This document shows, in pieces, positions 1-8,304 of a DNA stretch of 64,000 nucleotides. Where the stretch lies: contig CAZCNY010000001.1 of NCBI GenBank assembly GCA_964500675.1, positions 434,001-498,000 of the forward strand, in the 5' to 3' direction. This stretch comes from CAMLJR01 sp964500675 (GTDB lineage: Bacteria > Pseudomonadota > Gammaproteobacteria > Pseudomonadales > CAMLJR01). Position 1 is the first letter of the stretch, and every line of letters begins with the position of its first letter. Under the pieces are notes generated by a model. That model was not told the origin of the DNA and did no database searches. It saw nothing but the letters and a program-made list of their open reading frames with translations. Both the position numbers and the translations under genes were made by a program.

Positions 1-1550
1 CGTTTCTCCGGACTTTCGATACCGTGATCGACTGCGTTGCGCACGAGATGCACTAGCGGATCGGCTAACGCTTCGACTAAGTTTTTATCGAGATCGGTCT
101 CTTCGCCCTGCAACTCAAGCATCACTTCTTTGTTCAAGCTGCGCGCGAGATCGCGCACCACGCGCGGGAAACGGCCGAACACTTTCTTGATCGGCTGCAT
201 ACGCGTTTTCATCACGGCGGTTTGCAGATCGGCCGTGACCACATCGAGATTGCCGACTGCTTTCGAGAGCGCTTCGTCGTTGCTCTTGGTGCCGAGCCGC
301 ACCAGGCGATTGCGCACGAGCACGAGCTCGCCAACCATATTCATGATGTCATCGAGCCGCTGCGTATCGACGCGAACCGTAGTTTCGGCGGCCATACCCG
401 CCTTCTGCGAATCGGCATCATCGCCGGCAGCACTCGTTTTTTCCGGCGCTCTGGCAGCCGCTGCCGGTTTAGCGACGGGAGCTGCCGGGACGGCCTTGGC
501 GGGTGCCGCTGATTTAGCTGGTGTGGTTGCGACCTTCGCAGCATTGTCATTGATCGCAGAGATCTTGGCGTTGGCTGCAGCCATATTCAATGCCGCGTTA
601 TTTTTAACGGCAGCCGTCGGACCCTGCCCCTTGCCGTGCAACTGATCGAGCAGCGCGTCGAATTCATCGTCGTGAATCAAATCGCTGCTGCCAACCGGCG
701 TGTCGGCTGGCGGCGCCGGAGTTGCTGTCGCCACCGATGCTGTTTCTAAGCCTGGCGCGCGCCCCTTGCCGTGCAGCTGATCAAGCAAAGCATCGAATTC
801 GTCTTCGGAAATTTCATCCGCTTGCGCCGCGGCGGATTCTGATGCGGAAGCGGGGGCCGGGGTTGGCGCAGCGGCGGAAATTTGCGGGGCACCGCTGTGC
901 TTACCCTTGCCGTGCAATTGATCGAGCAACGCTTCGAATTCATCGTCATTGATTTCATCGCTGCTGAACGCCGCTTTTCCACTGGGCTCCACCGTATCAA
1001 CCAGCGCTTCCGCAACCGACGCCTCGGTGCCGGGCGCCAATGCATCGAGAAATTGCTCGAATTCGGCATCCGTTATATCGCCGGATTCAGAGCTAACTTG
1101 GGCGATTTCAACGGCACCCGTTTCTTCATTCTCGGCGGGCGCGGCGGCGGAAATTTCGGTATCGCCATGCAGCAGTTGCTCGAGACGAACCAGCAGGTCA
1201 GGCGATGCCGGTGCCGGCTGATCGCCGGATTTTACTTGATCGAACATTTCGTTGACGGCGTCGAGCGCTTGCAGAACAACATCCATCAACGCGGGCGTTA
1301 CACTGCGCTGACCATTGCGCAGCATATCGAATAAATTTTCCGTGATATGACAGCACTCGACGAGCGCGGTCAGCTGGAGAAAGCCAGCGCCACCTTTGAC
1401 GGTATGAAATCCGCGAAAAATCGCATTGAGCAGATCGCGATCGTCGGGGCGCTGCTCCAGTTCGATCAGCTGCTCCGAGAGTCGCTCGAGAATTTCACCT
1501 GCCTCGACGAGAAAGTCCTGCAGAATTTCTTCGTCTTCACCGAAACTCAT
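1..1550 (-). CDS. cheA: Chemotaxis histidine kinase CheA (N-terminal part; gene runs off the left edge)
   Basis: CheA autophosphorylates in response to chemoreceptor arrays and passes phosphate to CheY. The start ATG is followed by an HPt (P1) domain; the phosphoacceptor His49 sits in FHTVKGGAGF. A long Ala/Pro-rich linker (about residues 130-330) carries three near-identical copies of a DEFxALLDQLHGKG motif and one degenerate copy. The frame then runs into the kinase region: the last visible residues include LVHLVRNAVDHGIE, the N box of the CheA ATP-binding domain. The reading frame is open from the ATG to the window edge. It is the third gene of a cheY-cheZ-cheA operon, 42 bases after cheZ. 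The P3 end, the rest of P4 and the P5 (CheW-binding) domain lie outside the window. Identification is firm. Confidence 0.95.
   Translation of the reverse strand, partial: MSFGEDEEILQDFLVEAGEILERLSEQLIELEQRPDDRDLLNAIFRGFHTVKGGAGFLQLTALVECCHITENLFDMLRNGQRSVTPALMDVVLQALDAVNEMFDQVKSGDQPAPASPDLLVRLEQLLHGDTEISAAAPAENEETGAVEIAQVSSESGDITDAEFEQFLDALAPGTEASVAEALVDTVEPSGKAAFSSDEINDDEFEALLDQLHGKGKHSGAPQISAAAPTPAPASASESAAAQADEISEDEFDALLDQLHGKGRAPGLETASVATATPAPPADTPVGSSDLIHDDEFDALLDQLHGKGQGPTAAVKNNAALNMAAANAKISAINDNAAKVATTPAKSAAPAKAVPAAPVAKPAAAARAPEKTSAAGDDADSQKAGMAAETTVRVDTQRLDDIMNMVGELVLVRNRLVRLGTKSNDEALSKAVGNLDVVTADLQTAVMKTRMQPIKKVFGRFPRVVRDLARSLNKEVMLELQGEETDLDKNLVEALADPLVHLVRNAVDHGIESPEK
627..959 (-). 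repeat. Three copies of an LLDQLHGKG linear motif in the CheA linker
   Basis: Within cheA, three copies of an 18-20 residue motif (D-E-F-[ED]-A-L-L-D-Q-L-H-G-K-G) are encoded at about 903-959, 762-818 and 627-683, separated by low-complexity Ala/Pro/Ser/Thr linkers. A degenerate copy (ITDAEFEQFLDALAPG) lies at about 1029-1082. The motif is amphipathic and acidic, so it looks like a short helical docking peptide repeated along a disordered tether between P1 and the kinase core. Its partner cannot be told from the sequence. Confidence 0.85.
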
Positions 1551-1592
1551 GCAACATTCCCCATTCCAACGCTCTTGTTAAAAGCAGCGCTC

Positions 1593-2393
1593 TTAAAAGC
1601 CAAGGCTTGACAGCAGATCGTCAACATCATCCTGACCGGATACCACGTCTGCGCGCTCATGCGCCTTGATTTGCGGTCCTTCGGCGACGATATCGGTTTG
1701 CGGTTTGGCGCGATCGGCATCCGAGCTGCGGAACATGCCCGTCAAATGCTCGACCTGGCCGGCGACGCGCATCAATTCGACCAGTCGCGCCTCCACCTCC
1801 TGCACCAGCGTGATCACCTTTTTAATCACCTGGCCGGAGAGATCCTGAAAATCCTGCGCGAGCAAAATCGCATTGAATTTCGCCGCTAATTCGCCCGAGT
1901 TTTGCGCGGTTTCATTCAGGAATTTGTCGACGCGATGGTACAGATCGCGAAATTCATCCGGCTTCATTTCGCGCCGGATCAAGCGCTGCCAATCGGCGCG
2001 CAACGCATTCGCGCACTCGCCCAATTGCTCGGCGACGGGAATACCCTGCTCAACCATATCCATGGTTTTATCGGCGGATTTTTGCGTGAGACTGATGACG
2101 TAATCGAGACGCTCTTTCGCATTCGCCATTTTCGACATACGGTCGTGATCGAGTCCGCTGGCGCCGGTGTCGATTTCGAAATTGCGAATAGCCTCGTGCA
2201 GACCGCGTGTGAGTTTACCGACTTCGCGATAGATGCTGCGATCCCGCGCTTCGTTGATGGTGCGGATGACTTCGGCCGCAGCGGGAAAGTTGCCACACTC
2301 AAGCTGGTCGACCAGCGCCTGCGCGCGCTCTTTCAATTCATCCAGGAGTTCGTTCTGACCTTCAAAGCTCTCTACGCCAAACATAGCGATCAC
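1593..2393 (-). CDS. cheZ: CheY-P phosphatase CheZ
   Basis: CheZ ends the chemotactic signal by dephosphorylating CheY-P. The protein is 266 residues, largely helical. The AQDFQDLSGQ stretch (about residues 179-188) carries the Asp and catalytic Gln of the family. The extreme C-terminus, DDVDDLLSSLGF, matches the amphipathic CheY-binding tail known from enteric CheZ. It lies between cheY (14 bases upstream) and cheA. The start drawn here is a GTG; an ATG three codons later is equally possible, because neither has a clear Shine-Dalgarno sequence. Confidence 0.95.
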   Translation of the reverse strand: MIAMFGVESFEGQNELLDELKERAQALVDQLECGNFPAAAEVIRTINEARDRSIYREVGKLTRGLHEAIRNFEIDTGASGLDHDRMSKMANAKERLDYVISLTQKSADKTMDMVEQGIPVAEQLGECANALRADWQRLIRREMKPDEFRDLYHRVDKFLNETAQNSGELAAKFNAILLAQDFQDLSGQVIKKVITLVQEVEARLVELMRVAGQVEHLTGMFRSSDADRAKPQTDIVAEGPQIKAHERADVVSGQDDVDDLLSSLGF

Positions 2394-2407
2394 GTCTCGT
2401 CGAATTG

Positions 2408-2800
2408 TTATTTTGCCGCATCCACACGCTCGAAAATTTTCTCAATTTTTTCCTTGAGAACAGCGGCTGTGAACGGCTTGACTACATAACCATTAACGCC
2501 GGCTTGCGCGGCTTCGATGATCTGGTCGCGCTTGGCCTCAGCGGTAACCATGAGGATGGGGAGATTTTTGAGTTTGTCATCGGCCCGCACCGCCTTGAGT
2601 AAATCAATACCCGTCATGCCGGGCATATTCCAATCGGTGACGAGAAAATCGAAGCTGCCGCTTTGCAGCATCGGCAATGCGCTCGCCCCATCGTCGGCCT
2701 CGGCGGTGTTGGTGAAACCGAGATCGCGCAGAAGATTTTTGATGATGCGCCGCATGGTCGAAAAATCATCGACGATGAGGATCTTCATATTTTTGTCCAA
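2408..2800 (-). CDS. cheY: Chemotaxis response regulator CheY (TTG start)
   Basis: Single-domain receiver that carries the signal from CheA to FliM. All key residues are present: Asp11 and Asp12 (Mg binding), the phosphoacceptor Asp56 in VTDWNMPGM, Thr86, Tyr105 and Lys108 in VVKPF. The length (130 aa) is normal. A strong Shine-Dalgarno (AGGAGG) lies 5-6 bases before a TTG codon and 17 bases before the first in-frame ATG (2788), so TTG is the better start. First gene of the cheY-cheZ-cheA operon. A 250-base gap with direct repeats separates it from fliA, so it probably has its own promoter. Confidence 0.95.
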   Translation of the reverse strand: MDKNMKILIVDDFSTMRRIIKNLLRDLGFTNTAEADDGASALPMLQSGSFDFLVTDWNMPGMTGIDLLKAVRADDKLKNLPILMVTAEAKRDQIIEAAQAGVNGYVVKPFTAAVLKEKIEKIFERVDAAK

Positions 2801-2905
2801 AGCAACCTCCTAACGATAAACCTGAGCACCGCTGCTAATACGCTCTAGCCAGCCAATGCACTCTAACCCGCGCTGCATCACCCTAGCCCGTAATTACCCT
2901 TAGAG

Positions 2906-2940
2906 AGTCTAGTAGCAGAATGGAGCCAGTCTAGTCGCAG
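2906..2940 (-). promoter_or_regulatory. Two 13-bp direct repeats 22 bp apart upstream of cheY
   Basis: Read on the minus strand, CTGCGACTAGACT and CTGCTACTAGACT differ by one base and start 22 bp apart, about two helical turns. They lie 106-140 bases before the cheY start. This spacing would place a protein on one face of the helix, so they may be an operator. The ACTAGACT part also resembles an extended -10 element, so duplicated promoter elements are an alternative. Confidence 0.45.
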
Positions 2941-2965
2941 TTTCGGTATAGCGCGGAAATTACGA

Positions 2966-2985
2966 ATGCGTATAAATGCGTATAA
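2966..2985. repeat. Tandem 10-bp repeat (ATGCGTATAA x2)
   Basis: Two exact, adjacent copies of ATGCGTATAA lie between fliA and cheY, upstream of the 22-bp-spaced repeats. They are AT-rich and in the probable cheY promoter region. No function can be assigned. Confidence 0.5.
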
Positions 2986-3050
2986 CTGCTGGTCTGTCGA
3001 AAGCTTGAGCGATGCGCTGAAATTTTTTTATGCAAAGCTCAACGCCGCCG

Positions 3051-3800
3051 TCATCCGAGCAAATCCTCGAGTGCCCAATCGGCCATTTTCGCGCGCAAGC
3101 GCAATGCCGCTTGACTGTGAATCTGACTGACGCGCGATTCGCTGACACCGAGCACCAATCCGATCTCTTTTAAATTCAGCTCTTCGTCGTAATACAGCGC
3201 CAGCACCAAGCGCTCGCGCTCTGGTAGCGTTGAAATGGCGTTGGCCAGGTGATATCGCAGGGCATCGCTCTGCACGTCTTGCGCGGGCGACGGATTATCG
3301 CTGGCGATGTGATCGTCGGGACGCTCATCCTCACCGCCGAGATCATCGAAGCTGAACAGCCGCGTGCATAGCGAATCCTGCGCCATCTCCTGAAATTCAG
3401 CGAGCGAAACGTTGAGCTCTACAGCGAGCTCCTGATCGGTGGCGTCGCGGCCCCAACGCTTCTGCAACCGCGTCATCGCCTCCTGGATGCGACGGCTGTT
3501 GCGATGCACCGAGCGCGGTGCCCAATCACCGCGCCGCACTTCATCGATCATCGCGCCGCGAATGCGAATACCCGCGTAGGTTTCAAAACTCGCGCCCTTG
3601 GTTGCATCGTAATTGCGCGACGCTTCAAGCAGACCGATGAGGCCGGCCTGGATCAAATCGTCGACTTGCACGCTCGCCGGCAGGCGCGCCTGCAAATGAT
3701 GGGCGATACGTTTGACGAGAGGGGAGTATCGATCGATTAATTGCTCTGGCGAATTGCCCTGCGCGGCGCCATACATCGTCAGCCGATCACTGTTAGTCAT
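3051..3800 (-). CDS. fliA: Flagellar sigma-28 factor FliA
   Basis: Alternative sigma factor for late flagellar and chemotaxis genes. The 249 residues show a sigma-70 region 2 (DLIQAGLIGLLEA; YAGIRIRGAMIDEVR, about residues 48-90), region 3, and a C-terminal region 4 helix-turn-helix (LNLKEIGLVLGVSESRVSQIHSQA). It follows fleN by 37 bases and is the last gene of the flhA-flhF-fleN-fliA unit, the usual order in polar-flagellated gammaproteobacteria. No sigma-28-type promoter was found by eye in front of cheY. Confidence 0.95.
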   Translation of the reverse strand: MTNSDRLTMYGAAQGNSPEQLIDRYSPLVKRIAHHLQARLPASVQVDDLIQAGLIGLLEASRNYDATKGASFETYAGIRIRGAMIDEVRRGDWAPRSVHRNSRRIQEAMTRLQKRWGRDATDQELAVELNVSLAEFQEMAQDSLCTRLFSFDDLGGEDERPDDHIASDNPSPAQDVQSDALRYHLANAISTLPERERLVLALYYDEELNLKEIGLVLGVSESRVSQIHSQAALRLRAKMADWALEDLLG

Positions 3801-3837
3801 AGGCTGTTAATCATGGATCAAGGGGCGGACCATCGAA

Positions 3838-4665
3838 TTATTGTCCGGCGGCTACGGGTTGCACCAAACGCTCGACGAAAAACTCGAGATGACCGCGCGG
3901 CGTACTCGGCAGCGGCCACTTATCGACTTTCTCCGCGAGACTTTGAAAGGCGAGCGCCGCTTTGCTGCGCGGCGCCATTTCCACCACAGCGCGCTGGCGC
4001 TGAATCGCTTTGCGCAGATTGTCATCGAACGGCACGTTGCCCACGTATTGCAGCGTGGCATCGAGAAAGCGCTCGGATACTTGTGTCAGTTTGTTGAATA
4101 GACTCTGACCTTCCTGCACGCTGCGCGTCATGCTCGCCAGCACGCGAAAACGCGTGAGCCCATAATCGCGGTTGAGCAATTTGATCAGCGCGTAAGCGTC
4201 GGTAATCGACGACGGCTCATCGCAGACAACGACCAGCACTTCCTGCGCGGCGCGCACAAAACTCACGACCGAATCGGAGATGCCGGCTGCGGTATCGATA
4301 ATCAGTACATCGAGCTGTTCGCTGAGTTCGCTGAACGCGTGAATGAGGCCCGCATGTTCCATCGCGCCGAGCTGCGCCATACGCTGCGTACCCGACGAAG
4401 CGGGAATAATGCGGATACCGCCGGGGCCGGTCAGCATAATTTCGGGCAGAGTGTGCGTGCCCGCGAGGACATCCTCCAAGGTATGCTTGGCGGACAATCC
4501 GAGCAGCACATCGATGTTGGCCAGACCGAGGTCGGCATCGAGCAGCGCGACGCGGCGGCCCAATTGCGCGAGCGCGACGGCGAGATTAATCGAAACGCTG
4601 GTTTTACCGACACCGCCCTTGCCGCCGGTGACCGCGATAACTTGCACCGGGTGATGACTGCTCAT
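3838..4665 (-). CDS. fleN: Flagellar number regulator FleN/FlhG (MinD-like ATPase)
   Basis: ParA/MinD-type ATPase that limits flagellar number and, in pseudomonads, restrains the activator FleQ. The deviant Walker A motif (GGKGGVGKTSVSINLA, about residues 14-29), the DADLGLANID switch and the IIDTAAGISD Walker B are present. Length (275 aa) is normal. It lies between flhF and fliA, its standard place. A 182-base gap after flhF contains a candidate -10 element and an inverted repeat, suggesting an internal promoter or processing site. AGGAG lies 12 bases before the ATG. Confidence 0.93.
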   Translation of the reverse strand: MSSHHPVQVIAVTGGKGGVGKTSVSINLAVALAQLGRRVALLDADLGLANIDVLLGLSAKHTLEDVLAGTHTLPEIMLTGPGGIRIIPASSGTQRMAQLGAMEHAGLIHAFSELSEQLDVLIIDTAAGISDSVVSFVRAAQEVLVVVCDEPSSITDAYALIKLLNRDYGLTRFRVLASMTRSVQEGQSLFNKLTQVSERFLDATLQYVGNVPFDDNLRKAIQRQRAVVEMAPRSKAALAFQSLAEKVDKWPLPSTPRGHLEFFVERLVQPVAAGQ

Positions 4666-4737
4666 GCCCGTGCCGACTCCTAAAAATTATGATTGACCCG
4701 AAATGCAATTACCCACCCAAGTTATGTAAAGGGCAGG

Positions 4738-4803
4738 ACCGCATAAGTGTAGTCACTTTACGCCGCTTCGCCGCTAAACCCAAAGGGCACTTACGTATGC
4801 GGT
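4738..4803 (-). promoter_or_regulatory. Inverted repeat and candidate promoter between flhF and fleN
   Basis: ACCGCATA and TATGCGGT form perfect 8-bp arms about 50 bases apart. Just inside the arms, AGTG and CACT also pair after a 4-base offset. On the minus strand CTACACTTAT (4752-4743) matches the extended -10 typical of sigma-38/sigma-70 promoters, about 75 bases before fleN. No convincing -35 is visible. This may give extra fleN-fliA expression independent of the flhA promoter, or may form an mRNA stem-loop. Confidence 0.35.
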
Positions 4804-4847
4804 AGCACCTTTGCACTTGCGGATTTACCTCCAGGGCCAACGACTGT

Positions 4848-6068
4848 TTAAGCCGAAAGCGCTCGACCATTGTGCTGCGCGAAAGCCCGTGCCAGCTGCT
4901 CCTCATCGCCGTCGTTATGCTTGGCGAGAGCAATCGCACGCGACACCAGTGCCTTCCCATTACTGGTCGCGAGATCGCCCGGAATTGATTGGCCATCCGT
5001 AATGTAGGCAAGCGGCAATTTATGCGCTATCAGCAAACTGATGCATTCGCCGAGCGAGCATGCTTCATCGAGCTTCGTCAAAATACATGCGCGGAGATTC
5101 TGGGTACGATACGCGCGCTGCGCATTGAATAAAACCTGCTTCTGACTGTTAGCGGTTAACACTTGCACCACCTGCACGCGCTCGCCGAGCGCGTCGAGCG
5201 CGGCCAGTTGCTGCCGCAACTCGGGCGAATGTGTGTTAAGACCAGCCGAATCGATCAACACGACTTTGCAGTGCCGCACGTCGTACAACACCGAAGCGAG
5301 ATCGCGCTGACCTGAAACGATTTTGCACGGCACGTTGAGAATGCGCGCGAGCGTGCGCAATTGCTCGTGCGCGCCAATGCGATAGCTGTCTGTGGTGACC
5401 AGCGCAATATCGCTATTACCGTGATCAAGCACATAGCGCGCCGCCAATTTACCGATAGTCGTGGTTTTACCGGCACCAGTCGGACCGACGAAAGCAAAAA
5501 TACCGCCGCCTTCGATTAAATCGCTTTCGCACACGGGAATGCGCACACTGAGCTGCGTCATAAGCTCCTGCCACACGTCTTGCGGATTTTTGACCAAACC
5601 CGGTTTCGGTTCGCCGGCCAGCGTATCTATCGCCACCAACTCGCGCACGATGCTCGCATCGAGCCCGAGTCGTTGCAGCCGCCGCCACATCGCCGCTTGC
5701 GCGGGTTTCTGCGAGCGGTACTGCAACCAGAAAAAATTGGTGTATTGATGCTCGATCAAATCGCGCATCGAGCGCAGCTCCTGCTGCATCTGATACCACG
5801 CGTTATCGCCATCGCGGCGCCGCTCAATTTCATTCGAGCCCGCTTCAACAACTGCAAATTCACGCGATGCCTGCGCCGGTTGCACCGTCCGCGTCGATTG
5901 CGAAGCCGCCGCGGGAATTGGCGGCGGCGGTGGCGGCATTTCGCGCGCGGCGACCAATTCAATACCCTGCGGTACGCGCCGATTCGATAAAATCACCGCG
6001 TCATCGCCAAATTCTTCGCGCACCATGCGCAATGCGCTGCGCATGTCCGCTGCAATGAAATTTTTCAT
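4848..6068 (-). CDS. flhF: Flagellar placement GTPase FlhF
   Basis: SRP-type GTPase that recruits early flagellar components to the pole. An N-terminal B domain (to about residue 90, with a Pro-rich patch) is followed by a helical N domain and a G domain. The latter has a P-loop GPTGAGKTTT (about residues 195-204), DSYRIGAHEQL, LIDSAGL where many SRP GTPases have DTAG, and the guanine-specificity motif TKLDEACS. The start chosen is the ATG at 6068 because GAGGA lies six bases upstream; a GTG six bases further up abuts that site. It starts 13 bases after the flhA stop. Confidence 0.95.
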   Translation of the reverse strand: MKNFIAADMRSALRMVREEFGDDAVILSNRRVPQGIELVAAREMPPPPPPIPAAASQSTRTVQPAQASREFAVVEAGSNEIERRRDGDNAWYQMQQELRSMRDLIEHQYTNFFWLQYRSQKPAQAAMWRRLQRLGLDASIVRELVAIDTLAGEPKPGLVKNPQDVWQELMTQLSVRIPVCESDLIEGGGIFAFVGPTGAGKTTTIGKLAARYVLDHGNSDIALVTTDSYRIGAHEQLRTLARILNVPCKIVSGQRDLASVLYDVRHCKVVLIDSAGLNTHSPELRQQLAALDALGERVQVVQVLTANSQKQVLFNAQRAYRTQNLRACILTKLDEACSLGECISLLIAHKLPLAYITDGQSIPGDLATSNGKALVSRAIALAKHNDGDEEQLARAFAQHNGRALSA

Positions 6069-6081
6069 AACCACTCCTCAA

Positions 6082-8220
6082 TCAGCCGATCGAAGCTTCG
6101 ATCGTGACCTGCTTGTCATCGGGCACTTCCGTAAATGCCAACACATGAATTTCGCCGTTGATATAGCGCGTGAATTTCGCGAGTACCGCGCGCAGTGGCG
6201 CCGATACCAACAACACGGGCGGCTTGCCGGCGAGTTCCTGTTTCTGCGCCGCATCGCGCATCGCCTGTTGCAAGCGCTCGGCGAGACCAGGCTCCAGCAC
6301 GATGTCATCGGTACTGCCCATCTGCTGTGCCTGTTGCAAGCTTTTAGCCAACAACTGCTCCATCGCGGGCGACAGCGTCATAACCGGCAAAGTATTTGTA
6401 TTGCCGAAGATTTTTTGCACGATGATACGACTGAGAGCAAGCCGCGCGGCGGCGGTATAGGCGGCGGGATCTTGACTCTTCTTGCCGATGGCCGCGATCG
6501 CCGAGGCGATCGTGCGCATGTCGCGAATCGGCACGCGCTCCTGCAATAAATTGCGCAGCACCGTGACGAGCATATTGAGCGACAGCGTTTCGGGGACGAG
6601 TTCTTCCGCCAGCTTCGGCGACTGCTTCGCGAGTGCTTGCAACAAATTTTGCACTTCATCGAAACCGAGCAATTCGTGCATCTGTTTAAGCAACAATTGA
6701 TTGATATGCGTCGCTACCACGGTGCTCGCATCGACGACGGTGTAACCTAACGTTTGCGCTTGATCGCGCTGCGTGGGATCGATCCACACCGCGTCGAGAC
6801 CAAACGCAGGGTCTTTAGTCGGCAAACCGTCGAGGTGACCAAACACTTGACCGGGATTGATCGCGAGTTCGCGATCGGGATGAATCTCGCCCTCGCCCGC
6901 CGTCACACCCATGATCGAAATGCGATAGCCATTCGGACGTAAATCGAGATTGTCGCGAATGTGCACCGACGGCACGAGAAAACCGATGTCCTGCGATAAA
7001 CGTTTGCGAATGCCTTTGATGCGCGCGAGCAATTCGCCGCCCTGCGTTTTATCGACAAGCGGAATCAGGCGATAACCCACTTCGAGACCGATCGCATCGA
7101 CGGGCTGCACATCGTCCCAACCAAGCTCGGGCAATTCGGCGGGCTTTTGCTGCGTTTGCATTTCGCGCTGCTGCACTTCGAGTTGATTTTGCGCGGCGGT
7201 CTGCTCGCGCATTTTGTTGATCCAATACGCGCCATAACCCGCCGCCATTGCCAGGCCGCCGAACGCGATATGCGGCATGCCGGGCACGATGCCCATCACA
7301 AACAAAATCACCGCAGTAACGGCGAGCGCTTTCGGCGATTCGAACATCTGACTGCGCACTTGCTCGCCCATATCTTTCGAGCTATTGGCGCGCGTCACCA
7401 TCACCGCCGCAGCGACCGACAGCATTAGCGAAGGTACTTGCGCGACGAGACCATCGCCGATGGTGAGCAGCGAATAAATCTGCATCGCTTTGGAAAAATC
7501 GAGACCGTGCTGTACGACGCCGATGACGATGCCGCCGATGATATTGATGAACAGAATTAAAATACCCGCGACCGCATCGCCGCGCACGAATTTGCTCGCA
7601 CCATCCATCGAACCATAAAAATCCGCTTCCGCGGTGACTTCCTCGCGGCGTTTGCGCGCTTGATCCTGATCGATCAATCCCGCATTCAAATCGGCGTCGA
7701 TCGCCATCTGCTTGCCCGGCATCGCATCCAACGTGAACCGCGCGCTGACCTCTGAAATACGCCCCGCGCCCTTCGTCACCACAACGAAATTGATGATGAC
7801 CAAAATCGCGAACACGACGATACCAACCGCGTAATTGCCGCCGATCACAACTTCACCGAAGGCCTGAATCACTTTGCCGGCCGCGTCGCCGCCATCGTGA
7901 CCGTGCAACAGCACCACGCGCGTCGATGCGATGTTGAGCGAGAGCCGCAATAACGTCGCGACCAGCAGCATGGTCGGAAACACGGCGAAATCGAGCGGGC
8001 GCAACGTGTAAATCGCCACGAGCAGCACGACGATCGAGAGTGCGATATTGAACGAAAATAAAACATCGAGCAGAAACGCCGGCACCGGCAGCGTCATCAT
8101 GCCGAGCAGCGCGAGCAGCAATAATGGGATACCGAGATTGCCGCGACTCAAGCCGCGAATATTCTCGGCCCAGGTGAGTTGCGATTGACCGGTTTGTGGT
8201 TGAGCCGTTGCGCGCGCCAT
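6082..8220 (-). CDS. flhA: Flagellar export gate protein FlhA
   Basis: Inner-membrane component of the flagellar type III export gate. The 712 residues show about eight N-terminal membrane segments, the conserved FHIPEP-family stretch between them (RFTLDAMPGKQMAIDADLN, then RREEVTAEADFYGSMDGASKFVRGDA) and a large cytoplasmic C-terminal domain that docks substrate-chaperone complexes. Length is typical. First gene of the flhA-flhF-fleN-fliA unit; a sigma-54-like site lies about 60 bases before the ATG, matching FleQ/sigma-54 control known in pseudomonads. Confidence 0.97.
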   Translation of the reverse strand: MARATAQPQTGQSQLTWAENIRGLSRGNLGIPLLLLALLGMMTLPVPAFLLDVLFSFNIALSIVVLLVAIYTLRPLDFAVFPTMLLVATLLRLSLNIASTRVVLLHGHDGGDAAGKVIQAFGEVVIGGNYAVGIVVFAILVIINFVVVTKGAGRISEVSARFTLDAMPGKQMAIDADLNAGLIDQDQARKRREEVTAEADFYGSMDGASKFVRGDAVAGILILFINIIGGIVIGVVQHGLDFSKAMQIYSLLTIGDGLVAQVPSLMLSVAAAVMVTRANSSKDMGEQVRSQMFESPKALAVTAVILFVMGIVPGMPHIAFGGLAMAAGYGAYWINKMREQTAAQNQLEVQQREMQTQQKPAELPELGWDDVQPVDAIGLEVGYRLIPLVDKTQGGELLARIKGIRKRLSQDIGFLVPSVHIRDNLDLRPNGYRISIMGVTAGEGEIHPDRELAINPGQVFGHLDGLPTKDPAFGLDAVWIDPTQRDQAQTLGYTVVDASTVVATHINQLLLKQMHELLGFDEVQNLLQALAKQSPKLAEELVPETLSLNMLVTVLRNLLQERVPIRDMRTIASAIAAIGKKSQDPAAYTAAARLALSRIIVQKIFGNTNTLPVMTLSPAMEQLLAKSLQQAQQMGSTDDIVLEPGLAERLQQAMRDAAQKQELAGKPPVLLVSAPLRAVLAKFTRYINGEIHVLAFTEVPDDKQVTIEASIG

Positions 8221-8281
8221 CTACAGTACAGCCTTGCATCAGTCAAATTATCGACGCGAAATGCGTTCGATAACGACTAGT

Positions 8282-8296
8282 GCAAAAGGAAGGCCA
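8282..8296 (-). promoter_or_regulatory. Sigma-54-type (-24/-12) promoter of the flhA operon
   Basis: On the minus strand TGGCC-N5-TTTGC has GG and GC exactly 12 bases apart, as sigma-54 RNA polymerase requires. The expected start is about 50 bases before flhA. Only the fifth base of the -24 box departs from TGGCA. It lies across the flhB/flhA junction. Confidence 0.6.
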
Positions 8297-8304
8297 GCGG
8301 GAAA

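Noticed and set aside
2915..2929. Sigma-54-like TGGC...TGC string upstream of cheY
   Set aside because: GG-GC spacing is 11, not 12, which sigma-54 promoters rarely tolerate.
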